Below are positions 1 through 4,558 of a stretch of 6,067 nucleotides of DNA, piece by piece (the first letter of the stretch is position 1; every line of letters begins with the position of its first letter). The DNA is from an uncultured Collinsella sp. (GTDB lineage: Bacteria > Actinomycetota > Coriobacteriia > Coriobacteriales > Coriobacteriaceae): contig CABSMB010000089.1 in the NCBI GenBank assembly GCA_902478705.1, forward strand, positions 1 through 6,067. Direction: 5' to 3'. Under the pieces are notes generated by a model. That model made no database searches. It saw only the letters and a program-made list of their open reading frames with translations, and was not told where the DNA came from. Both the position numbers and the translations under genes were made by a program.

Positions 1-1775
1 TCGGTGCCCACTACGCGCGCCGCTGGTTCCTGCCTACGCCGCTGCGTGCCATCTTTGTCGTGGCCGGTTACATGACCTTTTTGCGCGCCGCTCTCCACGA
101 GCTCTCGCAGCCGCGCCTGACCGTTCCCGTGCTCGACGCTTCGGCCATCGGTATCTCGTTTGTCAAACGTGATGTCGATACCGCGGGGCAGACGATGTTC
201 CTGCTCAATGTGGGCGAATTGCTCGAGGACTACACGCGCGCCATGAGCGAAAACGAGCTCATCAACTCGCTGCTCGACGTGCCCGATAAGGCACAAAAAG
301 TGGTCGGCGACACCGAGGTGAGCGTTGCCGCCACCGAGCTTGAGCCCGGCGATCTGGTGGCCGTGCGCACCGGCATGTCCATCTGCATTGACGGCGTGGT
401 CGAACAGGGGAGCGCCATGGTCAACCAGGCGACCCTGACCGGCGAGCCGCTTGCCGTCGAGCGCAGCGCAGGCGACGATGTGTTTGCTGGAACTGTCGTC
501 GAGGACGGCAGCATCTTGGTGCGCGTGCGCGCCAACACGGCTCAGACCAAGCTGCGCTCGATCGTCTCGCTCGTGCAGGCGGCCGACTCGCTCAAGTCCG
601 AGGGCCAGTCGCACATGGAAGACCTCGCCAACAAGATCGTCCCGTGGAACTTCCTGCTCGCGGGCCTGGTTGCGCTTACCACCCGCAGCCTCATCAAGAC
701 CTCGGCGGCGCTGATGGTCGACTACTCGTGCGCACTCAAGCTCACGGGTTCCGTTGCCGTCATGACCGCTATGAGCGATGCTGCCAAGATGGGCGTCATG
801 GTCAAGGGCGCCAAGTACTTTGAGTCGTTTGCCAAGGCCGATACCATTGTCTTTGATAAGACCGGCACGCTGACCGAGGCGCAGCCGCGCCTGGCTTGCG
901 TGCTGACGACCGATGGCTGGAGTGAGGACGAGGCCCTGCGCCTTTCCGCTTGCTTGGAGGAGCATTTTCCGCATCCGGTAGCGCGCGCTGTGGTCAATGC
1001 GGCACGCGAGCGCGAGCTCGAGCATCGCGAGCGCCATGCCGCCGTCGAGTACATCGTGGCACACGGCATCGCTTCGTCCATCGAAGGGCGTCGCGCCATC
1101 ATCGGTTCCGCGCACTTTGTATTTGAGGATGAGGGCGTGCAGCTCGGGTCCGACATTAAGGAGCAAATCGAGCTCCAGATGCAGGGCCTGTCGCCGCTGT
1201 ACCTGGCGGTCGACGGCACGGTCGTGGGCGTGCTCGGCATCGAGGATCCGCTCAAGCCCGGGGTCCGCGAGGCTATCGCCGACCTGCATGCGCTGGGCGT
1301 CAAGCATGTCGTTATGCTCACGGGCGACTCCGAGCGCACGGCCGAGCGTATTGCGCGAGAGGCAGGGGTCGACGAGTTTAAGGCCGAGCTGCTGCCCGAG
1401 GACAAGTACGCTTATGTGGAGCGCATTAAGAGCGAGGGGCGCCACGTTGCCATGGTGGGCGACGGCGTCAACGATTCGCCAGCGCTCGGTTTGGCCGACG
1501 TGGGCCTGGCGATGGGTGGCGGAAGCGACATCGCCAAGGAGGTCGCCGATATCATCCTGACCGATACGGACCTTGCCGCGATCGTGCGCCTGCGCCGCAT
1601 GAGCCAGGGCCTCGTTGATCGTCTGACGAACTCCTACTCTAAGGTGATGCTCACCAACTCAGCACTCTTGGCACTGGGCATTACCGGCACGATTACCCCG
1701 CAGGCGTCGTCGCTGCTGCACTACGGCTCGACGATTGCCTACAGCCTGAGCAACGCCAAGGCTTACCTGCATTAG
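1..1775 (+). CDS. Heavy-metal P-type ATPase (P1B-like), 5' end cut by the window
   Basis: An ATP-driven membrane pump that forms an aspartyl-phosphate and probably exports a transition metal. The reading frame is open from base 3, so the GTG at 60 need not be the start; the first membrane helices lie outside. Visible in order: helices around bases 130-230, actuator-domain TGE (438-446), a helix pair around 645-770 with the metal-site motif Ser-Cys-Ala (Cys at 729-731), the phosphorylation site DKTGT (Asp at 855-857), the His-Pro pair of P1B pumps (972-977), TGDS (1320-1331), the GDGVND hinge (1458-1475), and a C-terminal helix pair rich in Ser, Asn and Thr. The membrane motif is YSCALKL rather than the usual CPC or CPx, so the metal cannot be named; Mn, Fe or Zn are possible. 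No N-terminal metal-binding domain can be seen or excluded. The gene ends just before a strong terminator. Family assignment is secure; substrate is not. Confidence 0.93.
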   Translation, partial: GAHYARRWFLPTPLRAIFVVAGYMTFLRAALHELSQPRLTVPVLDASAIGISFVKRDVDTAGQTMFLLNVGELLEDYTRAMSENELINSLLDVPDKAQKVVGDTEVSVAATELEPGDLVAVRTGMSICIDGVVEQGSAMVNQATLTGEPLAVERSAGDDVFAGTVVEDGSILVRVRANTAQTKLRSIVSLVQAADSLKSEGQSHMEDLANKIVPWNFLLAGLVALTTRSLIKTSAALMVDYSCALKLTGSVAVMTAMSDAAKMGVMVKGAKYFESFAKADTIVFDKTGTLTEAQPRLACVLTTDGWSEDEALRLSACLEEHFPHPVARAVVNAARERELEHRERHAAVEYIVAHGIASSIEGRRAIIGSAHFVFEDEGVQLGSDIKEQIELQMQGLSPLYLAVDGTVVGVLGIEDPLKPGVREAIADLHALGVKHVVMLTGDSERTAERIAREAGVDEFKAELLPEDKYAYVERIKSEGRHVAMVGDGVNDSPALGLADVGLAMGGGSDIAKEVADIILTDTDLAAIVRLRRMSQGLVDRLTNSYSKVMLTNSALLALGITGTITPQASSLLHYGSTIAYSLSNAKAYLH

Positions 1776-1799
1776 CAGACGTGTTTGCCCACGTTATCT

Positions 1800-1845
1800 G
1801 GCCTGCGCCCAGACGGCATCGGTGTCGTCCGGGCGCAGGCCTTTT
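1800..1845 (+). terminator. Intrinsic terminator of the P-type ATPase gene
   Basis: A perfect 11-bp stem (1800-1810 with 1831-1841) encloses a smaller 4-bp stem (1812-1815 with 1826-1829). It is followed directly by TTTT and a T-rich stretch. It lies 25 bases after the ATPase stop and just ahead of the next promoter, so it insulates the toxin-antitoxin operon from readthrough. Confidence 0.9.
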
Positions 1846-1849
1846 GCAT

Positions 1850-1878
1850 TTGACCATTTGCTAGCTTCTCTATATAGT
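1850..1878 (+). promoter_or_regulatory. Promoter of the toxin-antitoxin operon
   Basis: A -35 box TTGACC (1850-1855) and a -10 box TATAGT (1873-1878) are separated by 17 bases, close to the housekeeping consensus. The predicted start of transcription is near 1885, about 34 bases ahead of the chosen antitoxin start codon. TTGCTAGC boxes lie inside the spacer and just after the -10. Confidence 0.75.
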
Positions 1879-1898
1879 GTTGCTAGCGATGCTAGCAA
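1858..1898. promoter_or_regulatory. Candidate autoregulatory operator made of TTGCTAGC boxes
   Basis: The box TTGCTAGC occurs at 1858-1865 and 1880-1887, exactly 22 bp apart (about two helical turns). An inverted copy, GCTAGCAA, sits at 1891-1898. The last two form a perfect 8-bp inverted repeat with a 3-base centre. The set covers the promoter spacer and the predicted transcription start. Ribbon-helix-helix antitoxins typically bind such palindromes in their own promoters and repress them together with the toxin. That this antitoxin binds here is inferred. Confidence 0.6.
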
Positions 1899-1918
1899 TT
1901 GAAGGGAGTGGGATCAAC

Positions 1919-2272
1919 GTGGGTGCTGTTAGCGGCATGGCGCAGGTGAACGTTCGCGTAGATCGCCAGGTCAAGAACCGTGCCGAGGAGACGCTGCGGC
2001 TTTCGGGCGGGTCACTGCCCGAGCTCATCAAAAAGGTGGTGGCCAAGGTCGCGCAGGGTGGCGGGCAGTGCGAGGAAGTGCTTGCGGCCGTCGACGAACG
2101 GCAGCAGACCGTCACGCCCGATACGCCGTTCGCCGCATCATGGGCGGCGGCGGATCGGCTTTACGCGGACCTGGGCATCGCTACGTCGCCTGTGTCCGAC
2201 GATCGCGATTGGGACGCAATCTATTCCGAAGCCATGGACGAGCGCTATCGCCAAAAGGGGATGATCCTGTGA
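1919..2272 (+). CDS. RelB/DinJ-like ribbon-helix-helix antitoxin
   Basis: A 117-residue protein that should neutralise the PIN toxin encoded next and repress their common promoter. Residues 10-15 (VNVRVD) resemble the DNA-binding beta strand of RelB/DinJ antitoxins, followed by a helix (about 16-26), a short turn rich in Gly and Ser, and a second helix (SLPELIKKVVAKVAQ). The remainder is a variable, acidic C-terminal part (DWDAIYSEAMDERY), the usual toxin-wrapping region. The GTG at 1919 is chosen because AAGGGAG (1902-1908) precedes it by 10 bases. An ATG at 1937 would give a tidier N-terminus (MAQVNVRVD) but lacks a visible ribosome site. The frame is open upstream to 1877, but a start there would overlap the -10 box. 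The stop overlaps the toxin start. The ribbon-helix-helix call rests on motif resemblance only. Confidence 0.8.
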   Translation: MGAVSGMAQVNVRVDRQVKNRAEETLRLSGGSLPELIKKVVAKVAQGGGQCEEVLAAVDERQQTVTPDTPFAASWAAADRLYADLGIATSPVSDDRDWDAIYSEAMDERYRQKGMIL

Positions 2273-2784
2273 GCGGGGCTCCCCTCAAAATAATGGTGGA
2301 TGCCAACGTATGGGTTGATTCGTTTTGCGCCGACCATGCCGAGTCGTTTGCCGCGCGTGCGTTTATTGGGCAGGCGACGGAGGCGGGGGCATTGCTGTTC
2401 TTTCCGGTGCATATCGCTAAGGACGTGCTGTACGTTGTCCAACACGAGCTGAAGCGCAGCGTTCTTGCCAGCGGGGGAGCACTCGACGAGGCTTCTGCCC
2501 GCGCGATTGGCGATGCGGCGCTGGCGTTTGTTCGGAATATGACCGAAAACGCTATGGCCGTGGGCGCTGATGCATCGGACCTTTGGCTGGCCGACAAATA
2601 CTTAGCGCTCCATCGCGATTACGAGGACAACTTGGTGCTCGCCGCGTGCAAGCGCGCGCAGGTCGATTACTTGGTGACCAACGATCGCAAGCTGCTCGAA
2701 CATGCCGTTCTTGCAGCAAAGACCCCGCGCCAAATGATGCCGATTCTGGCTTTGGCTGAACGCGGCGGCGCGGCTATCGGTTGA
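2269..2784 (+). CDS. PIN-domain (VapC-like) ribonuclease toxin
   Basis: A 171-residue PIN-fold protein, expected to be a Mg-dependent endoribonuclease that cuts RNA unless bound by the antitoxin. The acidic active-site positions are visible: Asp11 in VDANVWVD near the N-terminus, Asp120 in YEDNLVLAA, and Asp139 in VTNDRKLL. The length is somewhat above that of the shortest VapC proteins (about 130 residues). The start is GTG at 2269, whose GTGA overlaps the antitoxin TGA by 4 bases, implying translational coupling. AAAAGGGG (2253-2260) lies 8 bases upstream. The frame stays open back to 2068, but that part overlaps the antitoxin in another frame and is not PIN-like. The RNA target cannot be read from sequence; a non-toxin PIN nuclease is the main alternative. 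Confidence 0.85.
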   Translation: MSGAPLKIMVDANVWVDSFCADHAESFAARAFIGQATEAGALLFFPVHIAKDVLYVVQHELKRSVLASGGALDEASARAIGDAALAFVRNMTENAMAVGADASDLWLADKYLALHRDYEDNLVLAACKRAQVDYLVTNDRKLLEHAVLAAKTPRQMMPILALAERGGAAIG

Positions 2785-2796
2785 CGCGAACTGTTT

Positions 2797-2833
2797 GCGG
2801 GCCTCTTGGACGACGATGCGCCAAGGGGCCCGC
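2797..2833. terminator. Hairpin between converging genes, probable bidirectional terminator
   Basis: A 13-bp stem (2797-2809 with 2821-2833, one G-T wobble) has an 11-base loop. It lies 12 bases after the toxin stop and 9 bases beyond the stop of the opposing gene. Neither side has a proper T-run (ATTT begins eight bases after the stem on the + side), so termination may be weak or factor-assisted. Confidence 0.55.
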
Positions 2834-2842
2834 GTCTGCTAT

Positions 2843-3277
2843 TTACAAAAGCTCGGCCTTGATGGCGTGACTTTTTGCGAGCTGCTCGGCTGCCTTTTCT
2901 TCGGAGCTGTTAAGTGCTGCCAAGCTGCGGTAGACCCACTCGTTGACCTGGGTGTTCTTGACGCCTGCGGTCTGCATAAGGGTGCCTACCTCGCGGATTG
3001 CTGCGAACAGATCGGCTTTGGGACCTGCGAGCTCGACCTCGATGCCGTGGTAGGCGGCCACGCCGCGGTTCTCACTCACGTGGTCGATAAAGCTCTCGAC
3101 GGTCTCAAGCTGCTGGGTGAGAGCAGCATTATCGTCGGCGTCCAGCGCGACGAGTGCGTTCGATACCGTGAGGGCGGGATGTCCGCAGGGGACAAAGCCT
3201 TCGATGACATCCATGGCTTCGGTAATGGTTGAGCCCAGGCCTGCAAGGGCATTGACGAGTTGCTGCTTGGTATCCAT
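2843..3277 (-). CDS. Hypothetical 144-residue protein, probably helical
   Basis: I do not recognise this family. The protein is acidic, cytoplasmic in character, with no signal peptide or membrane segment. It looks mostly helical, with long Ala/Leu/Glu-rich stretches, for example around residues 40-65 and 115-142. There is one Cys in the motif VPCGHPALTVSNAL (about 29-42) and one Trp near residue 113. Codon use is strongly GC-ending and typical of the surrounding genes, whereas the overlapping + strand frame (2795-3232) reads as low-complexity shadow. The ATG at 3277 is supported by AAAGGA five bases upstream (3283-3288) and a plausible promoter. It converges on the toxin gene and diverges from ssrA, so it is a single-gene unit. 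A small regulatory or scaffold protein is possible, but nothing in the sequence settles it. Confidence 0.8.
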   Translation of the reverse strand: MDTKQQLVNALAGLGSTITEAMDVIEGFVPCGHPALTVSNALVALDADDNAALTQQLETVESFIDHVSENRGVAAYHGIEVELAGPKADLFAAIREVGTLMQTAGVKNTQVNEWVYRSLAALNSSEEKAAEQLAKSHAIKAELL

Positions 3278-3311
3278 AACGGTCCTTTCGACGGGTCAAT
3301 TTTGCTTGGCG

Positions 3312-3339
3312 AAAATATACGTGACGCGTTCGGTGGCAA
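3312..3339 (-). promoter_or_regulatory. Candidate promoter of the hypothetical - strand gene
   Basis: Reading the - strand, TTGCCA (3334-3339) and TATTTT (3312-3317) are spaced by 16 bases. Transcription would start near 3305, giving a leader of about 28 bases before the ATG at 3277. Confidence 0.55.
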
Positions 3340-3371
3340 AAGTGCGAAGTGTGGTGCACATTAGGGTCTTC

Positions 3372-3395
3372 ACAGCTCGTGCATAGAGCAGCTGT
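3372..3395. repeat. Inverted repeat upstream of the ssrA promoter
   Basis: ACAGCT (3372-3377) and AGCTGT (3390-3395) form a perfect 6-bp inverted repeat with a 12-base centre. It overlaps the place where a -35 box for the ssrA promoter would lie. It could be a regulator site, but is short enough to be chance. Confidence 0.3.
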
Positions 3396-3409
3396 CTGCC
3401 TTTAGAACG

Positions 3410-3418
3410 TGGTAAGAT
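3410..3418 (+). promoter_or_regulatory. Candidate extended -10 promoter of ssrA
   Basis: TGGTAAGAT fits an extended -10 element (TGn followed by TAAGAT, 3413-3418). No good -35 box is visible 17 bases upstream. Transcription would begin near 3425, about 90 bases before the mature tmRNA end, implying a processed 5' leader. No better promoter is visible between here and 3516. Confidence 0.45.
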
Positions 3419-3425
3419 AGCTATC

Positions 3426-3449
3426 CACGAGCGGGGTTCACCCCGCGTG
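3426..3449 (+). other. Hairpin in the presumed pre-tmRNA leader
   Basis: A perfect 6-bp GC stem (3431-3436 with 3441-3446) carries a TTCA loop. It is extended by three more pairs after a two-base bulge (3426-3428 with 3447-3449). No T-run follows, so it is not a standard terminator. It could stabilise or mark the leader removed from pre-tmRNA. Confidence 0.45.
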
Positions 3450-3516
3450 TTCCTTGAAAAGTCGACGGTTATCGGGTGCTTGCAGGCTCGATACCATCCA
3501 GACTTTCCCGACATTC

Positions 3517-3880
3517 GGGGGCGACTGGTTTCGACACGATAGCTCTGAGAGAGGAAGCAAGCCGAGGTCTCCTCGCCTCGTTAAACAGGGGTACCGTCAA
3601 ATTGAATTGACAACAACTCTTCTTTTGAGCCTATGGCTCTCGCTGCTTAGTTTATAGCGGCGCGTCAACCCGGTGATTTCCCCGACACCGGCGCGACGTC
3701 ATTTTAGGGGAATGCTCCTGCACACGTAATCGGTATGGCGCAGGCTAAGACCGAACCGGTTAGGACGCCGCGAGCGTGTCGCTGCGCGCAAAGCGTCCGA
3801 GACAAAACCAGCGACTGAGCTTGGAGATGCCAATCAGGGGGCTTTCGTGGACCGGAGTTCGATTCTCCGCGCCTCCACCA
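3517..3880 (+). ncRNA. ssrA: Transfer-messenger RNA (tmRNA)
   Basis: tmRNA with SmpB rescues ribosomes stalled on broken messages and adds a degradation tag. The 364-nt mature form is well defined. The 5' end GGGGGCG (3517-3523) pairs with CGCCTCC (3870-3876) as a 7-bp acceptor stem with one G-T wobble, followed by A and an encoded CCA (3878-3880). After the stem comes the conserved 5' ACTGGTTTCGAC. The T-arm is a 5-bp CGGAG/CTCCG stem around the TTCGATT loop (3854-3870). The tag frame is at 3609-3650. After it a pseudoknot is clear: CCGGTG (3670-3675) with CACCGG (3686-3691), and TTCCCC (3678-3683) with GGGGAA (3707-3712). GGACGC and GCGTCC further on probably belong to another pseudoknot. 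It is a one-piece tmRNA, not the split form. Confidence 0.97.
3609..3650 (+). other. ssrA: tmRNA tag reading frame, DNNSSFEPMALAA
   Basis: The frame ends with the classic Ala-Leu-Ala-Ala and stop TAG (3648-3650). Reading backwards, the frame is blocked by TGA at 3603-3605. The resume codon must therefore be ATT (3606) or GAC (3609). GAC is preferred because it places an A four bases upstream (3605), matching the essential A at -4 in Escherichia coli tmRNA. The encoded tag is 13 residues and starts with Asp, whereas most known tags start with Ala or Gly. Confidence 0.75.
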
Positions 3881-3888
3881 ATAGTTAC

Positions 3889-3922
3889 AGGCAGGTAGAG
3901 AAGTGTCTCTACCTGCTTTTTT
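3889..3922 (+). terminator. Intrinsic terminator of ssrA
   Basis: A perfect 10-bp stem (3891-3900 with 3907-3916) with a 6-base loop is followed by six T residues (3917-3922). It begins 10 bases after the tmRNA CCA, a textbook arrangement. Confidence 0.93.
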
Positions 3923-3935
3923 ATTACATATAGAT

Positions 3936-3983
3936 ACCGCGGAGAATCGAACTCTGTGCAGGGCGCGGGCGTAAAGAAAACGC
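3936..3983. repeat. 48-bp repeat, copy 1, carrying a reversed tmRNA T-arm
   Basis: This copy matches the one at 4146-4193 at 45 of 48 positions, 210 bp apart, in the same orientation. Its bases 3938-3954 are the exact 17-bp reverse complement of the tmRNA T-arm and start of the acceptor strand (3855-3871). The remaining 31 bases do not come from tmRNA. Its 3' part forms the left arm of a hairpin (3964-4003). Confidence 0.85.
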
Positions 3984-4003
3984 GTAAGCGTTTTTAGCCC
4001 GCG
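3964..4003. repeat. Strong two-part hairpin at repeat copy 1
   Basis: CGCGGGC (3964-3970) pairs with GCCCGCG (3997-4003). Inside, AAAACGC (3977-3983) pairs with GCGTTTT (3988-3994) over a GTAA loop. The left arms belong to the 48-bp repeat and the right arms do not, so copy 2 lacks this structure. The inner stem followed by TTTTT resembles a weak terminator. Confidence 0.6.
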
Positions 4004-4055
4004 GGCGAGGACGCCGGCAGGCGGCCGAAGCCGGCGCGGATTTGAAAAGTAAATA

Positions 4056-4070
4056 CGCGGATTCTCCGCG
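4056..4070. repeat. Small palindrome matching the tmRNA 3' end in direct orientation
   Basis: CGCGGA and TCCGCG flank TTC, giving a 6-bp hairpin. Bases 4060-4071 (GATTCTCCGCGC) are identical to tmRNA bases 3861-3872 in the same orientation. It is the third T-arm-like piece in this gap and lies between the two 48-bp repeats, with opposite polarity to them. Confidence 0.55.
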
Positions 4071-4145
4071 CAATGCCCCAGCCCAGAACAGATGCGATGT
4101 TTATCGAATCTCAGCCGGCCACGCCCTGCTTCAACGGAACCCCAA

Positions 4146-4193
4146 ACCGCGGAGAATCGAACTCTATACAGGGCGCGAGCGTAAAGAAAACGC
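4146..4193. repeat. 48-bp repeat, copy 2, carrying a reversed tmRNA T-arm
   Basis: The three differences from copy 1 are all G to A. The 17-bp T-arm complement is fully conserved at 4148-4164. The copy ends 15 bases before the 62-bp tandem array begins. AAAACGC at its end (4187-4193) could pair with GCGTTTT (4215-4221) in the first array unit. Confidence 0.85.
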
Positions 4194-4208
4194 TTCAGTG
4201 ACGCAGGG

Positions 4209-4471
4209 TGGGACGCGTTTTCCCAATGGCGGCCCAGGCGGAAAGCGCATCCCGGAATCCGCACTCAGACTGGGACGTAGTTTCCGGATGGTGTCTCAAA
4301 CGGAAACCGCATCCCGGAATCTAAGCTCGGAATGGGATACATTTTCCGGATGACGCCTCAAGCGGAAACCGCGACCCGGAATCGAGCCGTAGAGTGGGAC
4401 ATGCTTTCCCAATGGCAGCCCAGGCGGAAAGTCCATCCCGAAATCGCCCCTCAGAACGGGACGTACTTTCC
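4209..4471. repeat. Tandem array of 62-bp hairpin units
   Basis: Four full units start at 4209, 4271, 4333 and 4395, each exactly 62 bp with no insertions or deletions. A fifth begins at 4457 and breaks off after 15 bases. Conserved blocks are TGGGA at unit positions 1-5, TTTCC at 11-15, ATG at 18-20, CGGAAA at 31-36 and CCCG around 43-46. Positions 2-15 pair with 32-45 to make a hairpin with a 16-base loop. Unit 1 has 12 Watson-Crick pairs, one wobble and one mismatch out of 14. Units 1 and 4 share one loop type and units 2 and 3 another. About the last 10 bases of each unit are a variable linker. Because 62 is not a multiple of 3, the frame shifts every unit, so this is not protein coding. 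No promoter is visible. Confidence 0.85.
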
Positions 4472-4558
4472 GCTCCATCTCTTCAACTCCAAAACCTATG
4501 CACCCTCCATTCCAAAACTGGGTAGAAGAAGGCCAAAACGCAACGGCAGGAGGTCAAT

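Larger units (their letters stand above)
3923..4558. other. Repeat-rich intergenic region without a credible gene
   Basis: About 640 bases between the ssrA terminator and the patatin gene. Contents are the two 48-bp repeats, a GCCGGC pair (4013-4018 and 4030-4035), the palindrome at 4056-4070 and the 62-bp array. Bases 4072-4145 show nothing I can name. Open frames here are repeat-driven, lack ribosome sites and do not resemble known proteins. No convincing promoter for the patatin gene is visible between 4472 and 4547. Confidence 0.7.

Noticed and set aside
722..1405. A 227-residue - strand open frame within the ATPase
   Set aside because: It is Ser/Ala/Arg-rich shadow of a strongly conserved coding region on the + strand.
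2068..2268. An N-terminal extension of the PIN toxin
   Set aside because: It overlaps the antitoxin in another frame, is Arg/Gly-rich shadow sequence, and the GTG at 2269 has a good ribosome site and coupling overlap.
2795..3232. A 145-residue + strand open frame opposite the hypothetical gene
   Set aside because: It starts inside the terminator hairpin and has no ribosome site. Codon use favours the - strand frame.
3855..4164. Simple attL/attR sites of an element integrated in ssrA
   Set aside because: The T-arm copies are inverted relative to ssrA, the enclosed DNA is only about 200 bp, and there is no integrase.
3704..4264. A 186-residue - strand protein containing a GESNSGP stretch
   Set aside because: It reads the antisense of tmRNA and the two 48-bp repeats. 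The WWRRGESNSGPR-like segment is a familiar false protein from the reverse of tmRNA/tRNA 3' ends.
4209..4471. A CRISPR array (62-bp period is in the right range)
   Set aside because: Similarity runs through nearly the whole unit, including the part that would be spacer. Only about 10 bases vary, and no cas genes are present.
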